Shown: positions 23,465 through 32,873 of the stretch, one piece after another
Numbering within the stretch: the stretch's first letter is position 1
Layout: every line of letters begins with the position of its first letter
Source: Deltaproteobacteria bacterium
Lineage (GTDB): Bacteria > Desulfobacterota > Desulfomonilia > Desulfomonilales > Desulfomonilaceae
Assembly: GCA_016875095.1 (NCBI GenBank)
Contig: VGSG01000022.1
Location: 1-44,833 of the forward strand
DNA length: 44,833 bases
Direction: 5' to 3'
Notes under the pieces: generated by a model
Told to the model about the DNA's origin: nothing
Database searches by the model: none
The model's input: only the letters and a program-made list of their open reading frames with translations
Position numbers and translations under genes: made by a program

Positions 23465-24661
23465 TTATGCAGGCGGCGTCACGTAGGGTTTGTTTTGCCC
23501 TGAAAAGTATTCGGGAATTGCCGTAGATTTTCCTTGGCTTGCGTCCACTGCCTTGCGCGCGCCGGAATGATCGGGAACAGGGAACCATATGGTCACGATT
23601 GTGCCCTGAGGTTTCGCCGAAACGATTTCCAGCTTGCCTCCATGCAGTTGGGCTATTTCCTTACATATGGAAAGCCCCAGCCCAGTGCCGGTCTCGCCTT
23701 CCGTGCCTCTTTCTCGGCCCCGGTGAAAACGCTGCAAGACCTTCTCCCGTTCTTCGGGACGTATCCCGATGCCATTGTCTTCAACCTGGAGTTCCACACC
23801 GCTTCGAGCGTCACGATTCGCGCATCGAGTCCTCACGGCCAATCGACCTCCTCGGCGCGTGAACTTGATTGCATTGCTGATCAAATTGCCCGCGAGCTGG
23901 GCGATTTTCGCCAGGTCTCCCTCGATGGCGGGCAGGCGCTCCGCAAGATCGACCGCGACTGAGATTCCTTTCCCCTCTGCCAGTATACCAAGACTCTGGA
24001 GTGACTGATTCACCGGGAGGTTGATATCCACATTTCTTTTCCGGATGCCCGTGGAGCCGGACTCCAGCCTGAGCAAATCCAACAGGGAGTTTATGAAGGC
24101 AAGTTGATCCTTCGCGCATCCGTGCAGGAAATTGACCCTTTCTGCAGCTTCGGGCGGAATCGCGCTCTTCTTGAGAAGCTCAATGGCGCCCAAGAGCGCC
24201 TGGAACGGCGCCCTCACATCATGGGAGAGCACCGACAGAAGCTCCGCCTGTCGCAAACTGGTTTCCTCCCACTGGCGTCGGAGCCGGTTGCGTTCCACCA
24301 AGTTCTCGATCATCAGGACAATTTTCCGTGGATCGAGCCCGAGCAGTTCCCGTTTCTCCAAGTATCCGTCGGCTCCTGCTTGGAATGCCTGGTTCCACGC
24401 ATCCACGCTCTCCAGCGAGGAAGATATCACTATGGTAGTGTAAGGATCGCGAGCTTTTGTTTCCTTGCAGATGTCGATGCCGTTGCCGTCGGGGAAGACA
24501 ATGTCCAGGATGATCGCTTCGTGCCCGTTTCGGCATGCCGCACGCGCGCGTTCCGCGGTGGCCGCTTCGGTGATATTGAAGCGGTCCCCGAGCATCAACG
24601 CCACCCTGCGGCGAATGATCGGTTCGTCGTCCGCGACGAGCAATGAAATTGCGCGCTTCAT
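23465..24661 (-). CDS. Response regulator-histidine kinase, REC at the N-terminus
   Basis: Residues 1-120 are a receiver domain with Asp11/Asp12, phospho-acceptor Asp53 (ILDIVFPDGNG) and Lys103. A coiled linker leads to a HisKA domain with the phospho-accepting histidine in LSVLSHDVRAPFQ (His147). The ATPase domain has the N-box NLISNAIKFT, DNGIGIRPEE and GTGLGLSICKE. There is no membrane segment, so the protein is cytosolic. The receiver-first order is that of kinases controlled by another kinase's phosphoryl transfer. It starts two bases after the stop of the upstream kinase gene, so the two are translationally coupled and probably act together. Confidence 0.9.
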   Translation of the reverse strand: MKRAISLLVADDEPIIRRRVALMLGDRFNITEAATAERARAACRNGHEAIILDIVFPDGNGIDICKETKARDPYTTIVISSSLESVDAWNQAFQAGADGYLEKRELLGLDPRKIVLMIENLVERNRLRRQWEETSLRQAELLSVLSHDVRAPFQALLGAIELLKKSAIPPEAAERVNFLHGCAKDQLAFINSLLDLLRLESGSTGIRKRNVDINLPVNQSLQSLGILAEGKGISVAVDLAERLPAIEGDLAKIAQLAGNLISNAIKFTRRGGRLAVRTRCANRDARSGVELQVEDNGIGIRPEEREKVLQRFHRGRERGTEGETGTGLGLSICKEIAQLHGGKLEIVSAKPQGTIVTIWFPVPDHSGARKAVDASQGKSTAIPEYFSGQNKPYVTPPA

Positions 24662-24663
24662 CG

Positions 24664-26610
24664 CTACTCCGTAGCAAGGGACAGCCGCAGAGTGAAACAG
24701 GCGCCCTGCCCCGGTCTGTTCTTAACGTCTATTTTTCCCCCGTGGGCATGGGCTATCCTCTGCGCCAGGTACAATCCTCGGCCGGCGCCGTTGGTGGTGA
24801 ATCCCAATTGGAATATTTTGCCGAGGTTTTCCCTGGGAATTCCGGGGCCGTTGTCTTCCACCGCAATGAATGCCTGCCCGTTCTCCTCGGTCCCCAGAGA
24901 TACTTCGATCTCAGATCCTTTGTCGCAGAACTTGATTGCATTCCTGATAAGATTATCCAGAGCCTTCTTGAGAAAGGATTCTTCGCCTCGGACAGTCACT
25001 CCGGGAGTGTGGAGATGGTTGGATCTCAGCCTGATCCCTTTTACAGCCGCGGATTCGACATAGTTGTTGACGCACTTGTCCACCACGAGGTTCAAGTTCA
25101 GCGCGGCAGCACGGATTTGGAAAGCGTCCGAATGCAGTCGAATGAAGTCGATTCGTTCTTCGAGCATGGTGACAAGCTCGCTCCGCTTGGCTTCCACGTG
25201 CTCCAGGGCCTCGGCTGCTTCCTTGCTTCGTGCTTCCTGAATCAGTTGTCGAGCGGAATTCACCCCGATTCCGAGCACGTCGAGCGCGGCGCCCAGCTCG
25301 TGCCGATAAAGCCTCCCGATCTCCTCATCGATGAGGCGCTGGTCCGTCACGTCCCGCAAGAGGACGATCTCTGGGCGAAGCTCCACCTCGAACCTGCGGC
25401 CGTTGCTTGACATGCGCGCGCGGTCGCCGAAAAGCTCCACCTGCGGGTCGCCTTCCCCCGCGTTCGCCAGTCGAGAAATCGCCTCTTCCCGTGTGTAATG
25501 TAGCGCCGCGGTCTCCAGGGGCCCGGCGCCAAAGAGCTTTTCTCGGAGAACGCGGTTTGCGGTGAGCATTCTTTCCGCGGCGGGATTCATGTAATAGAAC
25601 ATTCGGCTGGAATCCACGCAGATGATCCCTTCAGGCACAAGTTCAAGGGCCTGCCTGTCCAATTCGCTCCTTCGGACCTTGGATTCACGCGCCTCTCGCT
25701 GGCGCTGCGCGCTGAGGTGTTGGACCGTATGTTTGGCAATGGGATAGGAATCGTACAGGAATTGGCGGACCAGCCTTTGCTTGGCAATATCCGTGGACAG
25801 CAGAAAACCGCCGTTGTACGCTTCGACCACTCCGGCCAGCGCCAGACGCTGAAAATGATAATGGTCAATCCAACTCAGGAAGAGGGAGGACCATTCCTTT
25901 TCAGAAAGCGGCACGCAAAAGAGCGAAACCAAATACAACGTCCGCGTGAAGGAAGACAACTCCTCCACATCTTTCACGCTTCTCACCAGGTCGTGGAAGT
26001 CCACAGCCTGTTGTTTGTTGGGCAGGCTCGGGATCACCTTGCGGCCCGGTATGCCGGGGCGCCATTGCGAGAGAAAGTCTACTCCGGGGTAACGCGATTG
26101 GAGGCCGCGGATCAGATTGGGGGCGCCTCCGGAATCCAACAGGCGCAGCACACAAAGCCTGGCCGCGTTGCGAAGCTCTTCTTGAGCCTCGTTTCGGGAT
26201 ACATACCTTTCCATGAGAAACGGTATCGCGGCGGCAGGCTCCGCCTCTTTGAGGAGCATAATCTGCATGAGCGCCATTTCCGGAGACGGGCAATTCCCCA
26301 TGATCCGCTCGGGGGCGCCGCGCGTCTGCTTATATGCCCAGAGACATGAGGGAGTCCGGAAACCTCTCTTGAGGATTGCATTTCTTAGAACTACTTTTTG
26401 CGAAGATGACGACCAGTGTGCGCCCGCCTGCGCCGCGACGGATTGGAAAGAGGGCTCGCCCTTTTCCAGGAAAGCCATGAGCTGGGAGAATCCCTTTTCC
26501 GAGAAGACCAATCCTTTGGGCCTTACTTCTGAGAAGAGGGGTTTGGAGCGCTCCAGAAGTGGCTGGATTGCCGGACGCTTCTCCAGTTGTTTAAGAAAAT
26601 CAAGTAACAT
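24664..26610 (-). CDS. Sensor histidine kinase with PAS domain and unassigned N-terminus
   Basis: Residues 1-300 are a soluble, mostly helical region without a recognised sensor domain. A PAS domain (about 320-425) follows, with VPEGIICVDSS and MNPAAERML. The histidine box is EIGRLYRHELGAALD (His437) and is not a standard HisKA sequence. The ATPase domain has NLIRNAIKF, DNGPGIP (586-592) and GAGRGLYLAQRIA. No transmembrane segment is visible. Its stop is two bases before the receiver-kinase gene, so it may be the partner that phosphorylates that receiver. TTGACA lies upstream at 26646-26641; the transcript might have a very short leader. Confidence 0.85.
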   Translation of the reverse strand: MLLDFLKQLEKRPAIQPLLERSKPLFSEVRPKGLVFSEKGFSQLMAFLEKGEPSFQSVAAQAGAHWSSSSQKVVLRNAILKRGFRTPSCLWAYKQTRGAPERIMGNCPSPEMALMQIMLLKEAEPAAAIPFLMERYVSRNEAQEELRNAARLCVLRLLDSGGAPNLIRGLQSRYPGVDFLSQWRPGIPGRKVIPSLPNKQQAVDFHDLVRSVKDVEELSSFTRTLYLVSLFCVPLSEKEWSSLFLSWIDHYHFQRLALAGVVEAYNGGFLLSTDIAKQRLVRQFLYDSYPIAKHTVQHLSAQRQREARESKVRRSELDRQALELVPEGIICVDSSRMFYYMNPAAERMLTANRVLREKLFGAGPLETAALHYTREEAISRLANAGEGDPQVELFGDRARMSSNGRRFEVELRPEIVLLRDVTDQRLIDEEIGRLYRHELGAALDVLGIGVNSARQLIQEARSKEAAEALEHVEAKRSELVTMLEERIDFIRLHSDAFQIRAAALNLNLVVDKCVNNYVESAAVKGIRLRSNHLHTPGVTVRGEESFLKKALDNLIRNAIKFCDKGSEIEVSLGTEENGQAFIAVEDNGPGIPRENLGKIFQLGFTTNGAGRGLYLAQRIAHAHGGKIDVKNRPGQGACFTLRLSLATE

Positions 26611-26860
26611 ACCGCATTAATTAGTTGAAATTACGTCAAATGTCAAGCGGTAAACACACGCGCCGGACGCCTCGCGCTCTGTTGAGCCCCGTGTTCAAAG
26701 AAGCCCCGGTGATAGTAGGGACGAATGATTGAAAGCCAAAGGTCCTATGAAGCCATTCCCGTTTCGTAACGGGACAAGGCTGGAACTCTACGTCTCGTTG
26801 CGCAGGCAAGAGATCCCGCGGGGGTAACTCTCGGCAGGTATGCGGAAGATCGCCGGAGCG

Positions 26861-27163
26861 TCACTCCTCCTCGTCATGAGAATGGTCATGGGAATGATGA
26901 CCAGGGTGGTGATGATGGTCGTGACCCCTGTGTTTCGTTTCGGATGGGTGGATCTCGGAAGAGCCTCCCAAGGATTCGAGCGCGGAAACGAATTCTCGAT
27001 TCGCTTCTTCCATAAGACTTATTGCTCGCCTGATGGGACCCGAAGCCGCGACCCGGCCATGCAGATCGAGGAGGTCGGCCACTTCTCGGTAACCCTTGAG
27101 GTGCTCCAGGTTGTGGTCAATCCAATGCTTGAGACGTATCTTAATCTTTTGGACGTCGTCCAT
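26861..27163 (-). CDS. Small helical protein with histidine-rich tail
   Basis: The 100-residue product has a helical N-terminal part (KIKIRLKHWIDHNLEHLKGYREVADLL, key residues W and several His) and a last 25 residues with more than ten histidines in HD/HH repeats, ending in DEEE. Such tails bind nickel, zinc or copper and are typical of metal storage or insertion proteins. GAGGG before the ATG at 27163 supports the start. It begins 13 bases after the end of the amidotransferase-like gene and is probably cotranscribed. I cannot name the family. Confidence 0.65.
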   Translation of the reverse strand: MDDVQKIKIRLKHWIDHNLEHLKGYREVADLLDLHGRVAASGPIRRAISLMEEANREFVSALESLGGSSEIHPSETKHRGHDHHHHPGHHSHDHSHDEEE

Positions 27164-27176
27164 GGTCACCCTCTCG

Positions 27177-28019
27177 TTACTTGCTTTTCCGCGCCGCAAC
27201 CATTGTGAGGAAGTTTCCCAGTAATTGCTTGCCCTCGCATATTACCGCGCCGTTACAACCTGAATTGCTCCAGCACCGCTCCGGGTGGAACGCTACCCCG
27301 TACACGGGTTTGGCGCCGAGGCGGATAAGCTGCACCGGCGACAGAAGGCTCCTTGCAAGGTTCACAAACCGCGGAGGAAGACGCTTCACCTCTTCGTAAT
27401 GGCTTTGGACAGCTCGGAAGCCTCCGGGATAGCCTGCCACTCCGGCAAGAATCGGGTCGGGGGCCAGGGTTTCCAACCAGACAACACCTCGCTCCGAGAC
27501 AGCGTCCCGTGGGTACTTTTGGACTTCCTTGCCCACAAGAGCCGGGTCGATGAAATCCACTTCACCGCCGAACGCGAGCGCGAGGAACTGATGCCCGCCG
27601 CAAATGCCTAAGACAGGCAGGCTGCTTTCACCGATCGCATCCTTGAGTTGTGTAGCGAAGCGATCAAGGCCGCGCCGCGATTCGCCCTCGTACACGCGCC
27701 ACGGGGTCGCCTGCGGACTCAATATGAGAAAATCAACCTGCTTCGGGCTCAGCATTTCACGCGTCACGTGAGGGAAGTGGCAATAGGAAAGTTCTACCTC
27801 GAACCGACCGAGCGCAGGGATTTCAGCAGGGAGTCGGACAGTAAGCGCGTCCCGCAGTTCCTTGTGCCGAGAAGAATTCGGTCCTTCCAGCTCCAAGTCC
27901 ACAAGCAGTCCGCGCATGGTCGCTTTCTCGGGAGGGAGGGCCAAGTAGACAATCAGCCCGGCGATTACGAGGCACAGAATAAAAAGAAGAATGATCCTGG
28001 TCCAAGGGGTCGGTCCCAT
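27177..28019 (-). CDS. Membrane-anchored class I glutamine-amidotransferase-like protein
   Basis: An N-terminal hydrophobic segment (residues 9-28) would anchor the protein. The rest is a GATase1 domain with the nucleophile elbow GICGGHQFLA (Cys140) and the His/Glu of AFHPERCW (His245, Glu247), so the catalytic triad is complete. Free-standing GATase1 proteins hydrolyse glutamine or gamma-glutamyl compounds, or have peptidase-like roles. If the hydrophobic segment is a membrane anchor, the domain might face the periplasm, which is unusual for a glutamine-dependent synthase subunit. It lies between a secreted-protein gene and the His-rich gene. Confidence 0.75.
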   Translation of the reverse strand: MGPTPWTRIILLFILCLVIAGLIVYLALPPEKATMRGLLVDLELEGPNSSRHKELRDALTVRLPAEIPALGRFEVELSYCHFPHVTREMLSPKQVDFLILSPQATPWRVYEGESRRGLDRFATQLKDAIGESSLPVLGICGGHQFLALAFGGEVDFIDPALVGKEVQKYPRDAVSERGVVWLETLAPDPILAGVAGYPGGFRAVQSHYEEVKRLPPRFVNLARSLLSPVQLIRLGAKPVYGVAFHPERCWSNSGCNGAVICEGKQLLGNFLTMVAARKSK

Positions 28020-28133
28020 CGTTATCCAGCGGACTCATGTTCCCGCATTGGTGAAGTCTGTTTCAAAAGCGATTTAAAAACGTGGATGAAGAAGTCGCGT
28101 GGAAAGCCCCCAACGCCGTCCCGCACAACGGGA

Positions 28134-28556
28134 TCATTGGTACCAGCCGCCGTAAGGGTAGCCTCCCCACTGCGGATACGCAGGCCGCCGCAAGAACACG
28201 CGATAGATCTCGCCGTCTATGGCCTTCACCGCGCCCCGGATGGTACCGTCGGCGTAGAGGAATCCTTGAAAGTAATTCCCCTCTTTCTCTCCAACTATGT
28301 AATTTCCACGGACTTTTCCAGCGATATCGAACTTGGCCTTGCCGAGGAAATTCCCGCCCTCCACCACTCCATGAATCTGCTCACCGCGCTGATGGGTGAT
28401 GGTGACACTCCCTTCCGCGCCGAAAATGGGCCCTTTCGCGTTGCCCACCCATGTGCCGCGGAGATCGAACGCCCGCGGCTCGGCCGCGTGGGCGATACTG
28501 AGCGCGGCGATCAAAGCCGGAACGAGTAATGATTGCAGGATGTGACGGGTAATCAT
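28134..28556 (-). CDS. Secreted protein of unknown function, Gly/Tyr-rich end
   Basis: From the ATG at 28556 the product has a signal peptide (LLVPALIAALSIAHA). The mature part is a beta-rich domain of about 90 residues with repeated short motifs (GTWVGNAKG, GVVEGGNFLGKAKF, GNYIVGEKEGNYF) like a small lipocalin-type or DUF-type barrel. The C-terminus is Pro/Gly/Tyr/Trp-rich. It is upstream of the GATase-like gene in the same direction. ATG 28586 is a possible earlier start. Neither has a clear ribosome binding site. Confidence 0.6.
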   Translation of the reverse strand: MITRHILQSLLVPALIAALSIAHAAEPRAFDLRGTWVGNAKGPIFGAEGSVTITHQRGEQIHGVVEGGNFLGKAKFDIAGKVRGNYIVGEKEGNYFQGFLYADGTIRGAVKAIDGEIYRVFLRRPAYPQWGGYPYGGWYQ

Positions 28557-28862
28557 AATCAGATAATATATCATACCGTGGCTCATTCGGACAGAAAAAC
28601 ATATGTTCTTGTCATGTGCTAGATCGACAAGTTCACCGATAGCATTGCCTTATGACCGCGTAAGGTCGCCCAACGAATGGTGGAGCTTTGAGCGTAATGT
28701 TTGGCCTCAATCGCGAGTTGTGCTTGCCAGCGGAGCCACAAAGTTCTATGTTCAAGCCGTTCGGCCGTGTGCGGTCACCGCGCTCGTCCTTACGGGCCGC
28801 ATACGGCCGACCTTCTGTTCTTGAAGTGAAGCGACCTGATTCCAGGGAGCGAGGAGACCCTT

Positions 28863-29984
28863 ATGCGTGGCGTGAACATCGTTCTGGTGGACAATAGGGC
28901 TGATATGAAGGCCTTTATCGACCTCCCCTGGAAGATCTATGCCGGGTACTCAAATTGGGTCCCTCCTCTCAAGGCGGAAGTGGGAAAGTTGCTTGATACG
29001 GACCGGCATCCTTTCTGGAAGTTTTCGCGGCGCGCTCTTTTCCTTGCCCGACGGGATTCGGAGACGATCGGCAGGATAGCTGCGGTGGTGGATGACAACC
29101 ACAACCGCTTCCACCATGAAAGCTCCGGCGCATGGGGTTTTTTCGAGTGCGTGAGCGATCCTGACGCAGCCGCCGGGCTTTTTCAAGCCGCCGAGGATTG
29201 GCTCCGCTCCCAAGGGATGACCTTCATGAGGGGTCCCCTCAATCCGTCTACCAATTACGAGTTGGGTTTGCTCGTCGAAGGTTTTGAATATCCCCCTGCG
29301 GTGATGATGACCTACAATCCCCCCTATTATCAGGAGCTTGTCGAATCATGCGGTCTTTCCAAGGAGAAGGATCTTAGGGCGCTCGTCCTTGAACAACTTG
29401 GGCTTAACAGTGACCGAATCGAGCGCCTGGCCAAACGTGTCGCGCAACAGAACCGCGTCTCGATTCGCACGTTCAATAAGAAGGATTTCCTCTCAGAGCT
29501 TTACCTCCTCAGGGAGATCTATAACGACGCGTGGGGAGATAATTGGGGTTTTGTGCCGCTCACGGACGATGAGCTAACCCAGATCGCCGCGAACCTGCGC
29601 CGTATTGCGGACTTCGATCTGGTCTTCTTCATCTACCTGGGAGACGAGCCGGTGGGCGTGGCGCTCGTGTTGCCGGACATCAATCCCTTGCTCAAGCGAT
29701 TGAACGGTGGAATCGGCCTGCTGGGGCTCTTCAAGATACTGCTGTATCGGAAAGAGATCAGGGGCGTGCGATGCTGCCTATTCGGCGTCAAGAAGCAATA
29801 CCAGAAGCTTGGTATTCCCCTGGTGGTTTTCGATTACCTGCATCGCATGAGCCTACGGAAAAAAGAATACAAATACCTGGAACTGAGCTGGACGCTCGAA
29901 GATAACGTCGCGATAAACCAGTTCGCGGAGGAGCTGGGTGGTAGGTTTTACAAAAGGTATCGGATATTTGGCAAATCGCTCTGA
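28863..29984 (+). CDS. GNAT-type N-acetyltransferase family protein
   Basis: The 373-residue protein belongs to a family of large GNAT-like proteins, similar in layout to YghO. WVPPLKAEVGKLLDTDRHPFW is found near the N-terminus (key residues WVPPL and HPFW), RGPLNPSTNYELGLLVEGF in the middle, and the acyl-CoA-binding region RGVRCCLFGVKKQYQKLGI and YKYLELSWTLEDN near the end. Substrates for this group are not well known. GAGGAG six bases before the ATG sets the start. It converges with the potassium channel gene. Confidence 0.8.
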   Translation: MRGVNIVLVDNRADMKAFIDLPWKIYAGYSNWVPPLKAEVGKLLDTDRHPFWKFSRRALFLARRDSETIGRIAAVVDDNHNRFHHESSGAWGFFECVSDPDAAAGLFQAAEDWLRSQGMTFMRGPLNPSTNYELGLLVEGFEYPPAVMMTYNPPYYQELVESCGLSKEKDLRALVLEQLGLNSDRIERLAKRVAQQNRVSIRTFNKKDFLSELYLLREIYNDAWGDNWGFVPLTDDELTQIAANLRRIADFDLVFFIYLGDEPVGVALVLPDINPLLKRLNGGIGLLGLFKILLYRKEIRGVRCCLFGVKKQYQKLGIPLVVFDYLHRMSLRKKEYKYLELSWTLEDNVAINQFAEELGGRFYKRYRIFGKSL

Positions 29985-30030
29985 CAGTCAGCCCGCCTGC
30001 CGGCGCGCGTTCTCCGCGGCCGCGGCGGTC

Positions 30031-31029
30031 CTATGCAGAGGCTCGCTCCCGGAATATTTCCAGCATCTCTTGCTTGCCCATCGCGATGAGGGTGTCTTGG
30101 GCGTCTACGACGGTTGCGGGCCCTGGATTGAAGACCATTGTCCCATCTTTTTTCTTTGCGCCGATCACGATCAGGTCTAACTCCTTGCGGATATCCGTAT
30201 CCACAAGTCGCTTGCCCACATAGACCGATTCGCCGGCCACACAGACCTCTTCCAGTTCCACATTAAGCTGCCGGCTGTCCATGACCACTTCCAGGAAGCT
30301 CACCACCGTGGGTTTCAGGATCCCCAGGACAAGTCGCATTCCGCCTATCTCGTACGGATTGATCACGCGTGAGGCCCCTGCCCTAACGAGCTTCTTCACG
30401 GCCGCGTCCTCGGTGGCCCGCGCCACTACATCCAAGTTCGGATTTATTTCTTTGCAAGTCAGAATGGTATAGACATTCTGAGCATCCGTGTTCAGAACAG
30501 ACACCACGCCTCGCGCCCTGTCCACTCCCGCTGCTCGGAGCACTTCTTCCTCAGTGGCGTCGCCGGGTGAAAGGAGATACCCAAGTTCCACGATGCGTTC
30601 CTGCACGTGCTGACCGTTCTCCACCACCACGAATTGGATCCCTCTCTGGTGGAGCTCGTGGCAAATAAAGGAGCCCATTCTACCGAATCCACAGATGATC
30701 ATGTGGTTCTCGAGCCTTTGAATGGTCTTCATCGATCTGCGCCTCTTGAAAATGGCATTTATTTCGCCTTCCACAATAAGTCGTGTGGCGGTCACCAGAG
30801 TGTAACCAACCACACCTACACCAACGATAATGAGTCCTAGCGTGAAAATCTTTCCAACGCGGTCGAGCGGTCGGACCTCTCCAAATCCAATAGTTGTCAG
30901 GGTGATCACCGTCATGTACAGAGCATCCAAGAAGTCCCAGCCTTCAATCGCCCTGTATCCCAAGGTGCCGAATACGAGCACCACCAGCAGAGCAAGTAAT
31001 GCCTTGATAAGCGCAGTGTCATAAGTCAC
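30031..31029 (-). CDS. Potassium channel with RCK (TrkA-N/TrkA-C) domains
   Basis: Two membrane helices (about 7-25 and 58-85) flank the pore helix and selectivity filter TTIGFGE (residues 45-51). From about residue 108 a TrkA-N domain begins with HMIICGFGRMGS, the Rossmann glycine motif, and a TrkA-C domain fills the last 80 residues. This is the MthK-type architecture, in which ligand (Ca2+ or nucleotide) binding to the RCK ring opens the pore. The GTG start has GGAG seven bases upstream. Confidence 0.9.
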   Translation of the reverse strand: MTYDTALIKALLALLVVLVFGTLGYRAIEGWDFLDALYMTVITLTTIGFGEVRPLDRVGKIFTLGLIIVGVGVVGYTLVTATRLIVEGEINAIFKRRRSMKTIQRLENHMIICGFGRMGSFICHELHQRGIQFVVVENGQHVQERIVELGYLLSPGDATEEEVLRAAGVDRARGVVSVLNTDAQNVYTILTCKEINPNLDVVARATEDAAVKKLVRAGASRVINPYEIGGMRLVLGILKPTVVSFLEVVMDSRQLNVELEEVCVAGESVYVGKRLVDTDIRKELDLIVIGAKKKDGTMVFNPGPATVVDAQDTLIAMGKQEMLEIFRERASA

Positions 31030-31137
31030 GCTGAGGCTCCGCCGGACAATACCGCGGCATTCGTCCGAAAATGACGCGACAAGTTGATCGGAATCCGTTC
31101 AGGGTTTCACCACGAAGGTGGCGCCGGCCTCCGAGTC

Positions 31138-31671
31138 TTACGAGCCGATATCCTCAAGAACATAAATATCGCCGGTTTGTCTACCGAATTCATTGCAGTC
31201 GAGCCCATAACCGACCACAAACCCTTCCTCGATCCTGAAACCGCAGTAATCGAGGTGAACATGCTTTTCGCGGCGTCCGGTCTTGTCAATGAGCGCGATG
31301 GTTTCGATGGAGCGCGGAGACCTGGCTTCCAGCGCCTGACGATATTCATTCAGGGTCAGACCCGAATCCACGATGTCGTCAACGAGTATCACGGCTCTAC
31401 CCTCAACCGGTATGCTCGTGTCCAGAAGGATGTTGAGCTTCCCGCTGGAGGCCGTTCCCGATCCGTAAGATGAAATCTTGACGAAGTCCACTTCGCAAGG
31501 CACGCTCAGGCGCCGGACAAGATCGGCCATGAACATGAAAGCTCCCTTCAGGATACCGATCAGCAGAATTTCGCCCTCCGGATGTCTTGCGGATATCTCC
31601 GCGGCCAATTCCTCCACCCGCGAGCTTATCGCCTCGTGATCGAAGAGAACCTTTTTTCTGTAATTCCGCAT
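31138..31671 (-). CDS. hpt: Hypoxanthine phosphoribosyltransferase
   Basis: The PRPP-binding signature VILVDDIVDSGLTL is at the centre, and the family elements LIGILKGAFMFMADL, DFVKISSYGSGT and DYCGFRIEEGFVVGYGLDCNE are present. The 177-residue length is normal. It salvages hypoxanthine and guanine to IMP and GMP in the cytosol. GGGGAG eight bases before the ATG at 31671 sets the start; the open frame further upstream is not conserved-looking. It follows tsaD by about 140 bases in the same direction. Confidence 0.95.
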   Translation of the reverse strand: MRNYRKKVLFDHEAISSRVEELAAEISARHPEGEILLIGILKGAFMFMADLVRRLSVPCEVDFVKISSYGSGTASSGKLNILLDTSIPVEGRAVILVDDIVDSGLTLNEYRQALEARSPRSIETIALIDKTGRREKHVHLDYCGFRIEEGFVVGYGLDCNEFGRQTGDIYVLEDIGS

Positions 31672-31811
31672 TGGTTCCAGCTCCCCGTTCTCTCTTCCGC
31701 CTCTCCGTAGCGCAGGCGTTTTACCGATCCACCCCGCGGACACCGACCGGATTCAACGCGGTGGGCCCAGCGCCGGCGCGAGATGTTGACATGCCTTTAT
31801 GTAAGAGGATG

Positions 31812-32873
31812 TTACCATCGGCTCTTCGCCCCGAAGCCAACATTGTCCGTAATACCGGATGTGAGCAGCATGTCCGCTCGTGCCGCGATCATAGCCGCAT
31901 TGTCCGTACAAAGAGCCAGTGACGGAAATATCGCCTCGATGCCAAGTTCATCACTCATGGCCGTGACGCGCGTTCTTAGAGCGCTATTGGCCGCAACGCC
32001 CCCACAGACAAGCAACTGGTTTACACCCCATCTCCGCGCGGCGCGGAAAGCCTTTATGGCCAGGACTTCAGTAACCGCGTCCTGAAACGCGGCGGCTATG
32101 CTTCCGATGGCATGGTCCGTCACGTCGGTCGCGCCCGGTTCGATCAACGGATGAAAGCTCCCGGGCTTTGTTTTGTTCCGGGACAACTCGAACCGCTCCT
32201 GAACGTGGCGCAGCACAGCGGTCTTCATGCCTGAAAAAGAGAAGTCCAAATCGTTCCCTTCCGCGAGGGCCCTGGGAAAACGGAATGAAAGACTCGCCGG
32301 ATCTATGCCCTTAGCCCATTGCTCAATCGCTACACCGCCCGGATAGCCCAACCCGAGCAACTTGGCAACCTTGTCGAAGGCCTCACCCGCGGCATCGTCT
32401 CGGGTCTTGCCGATCAATTCGATATCTAAGGGGCCTTTCACGTGGTACAGGTTCGTATGTCCCCCTGAGACGACCAGTCCCACAAATGGGAAGCGGATGT
32501 CATCTCGCTCAAGATGGGCTGCAAAAAGGTGCCCATGCAGGTGATTGACCCCGCATATGGGACGGTTCAACGCGAGGGCCATTCCTTTGGCGGCTGCGAT
32601 TCCTACGAGCAAAGAGCCTATCAGCCCAGGGCCCCTGGTTACGCCGATCCCTTCGATTTTCCGAGGATCCAGATCTGCCCGGACCAGGGCTTCCTCGATA
32701 ACGATCGATATGGCTTCCACATGCTTGCGCGAAGCCAGTTCCGGCACCACCCCCCCATACTTCTTATGCGCGTCGATCTGGGAAACGACCACGCTTGAAA
32801 GAACGCCCGTCCCATCCAACACCACAGAGGCCGCGGTTTCATCGCAGGAGGTCTCGATGGCCAGGACGAGCAT
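31812..32873 (-). CDS. tsaD: tRNA N6-adenosine threonylcarbamoyltransferase TsaD
   Basis: The opening LVLAIETSCDETAASVV, the metal-binding NHLHGHLFA histidines near 110-114 and VVSGGHTNLY identify TsaD (Gcp, YgjD). With TsaB and TsaE it transfers threonylcarbamoyl to A37 of ANN-decoding tRNAs. The 353-residue length is usual. Its ATG overlaps the TGA of the upstream AAA+ ATPase gene (TGATG), so it is translated together with that gene, an uncommon partner for tsaD. Confidence 0.96.
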   Translation of the reverse strand: MLVLAIETSCDETAASVVLDGTGVLSSVVVSQIDAHKKYGGVVPELASRKHVEAISIVIEEALVRADLDPRKIEGIGVTRGPGLIGSLLVGIAAAKGMALALNRPICGVNHLHGHLFAAHLERDDIRFPFVGLVVSGGHTNLYHVKGPLDIELIGKTRDDAAGEAFDKVAKLLGLGYPGGVAIEQWAKGIDPASLSFRFPRALAEGNDLDFSFSGMKTAVLRHVQERFELSRNKTKPGSFHPLIEPGATDVTDHAIGSIAAAFQDAVTEVLAIKAFRAARRWGVNQLLVCGGVAANSALRTRVTAMSDELGIEAIFPSLALCTDNAAMIAARADMLLTSGITDNVGFGAKSRW

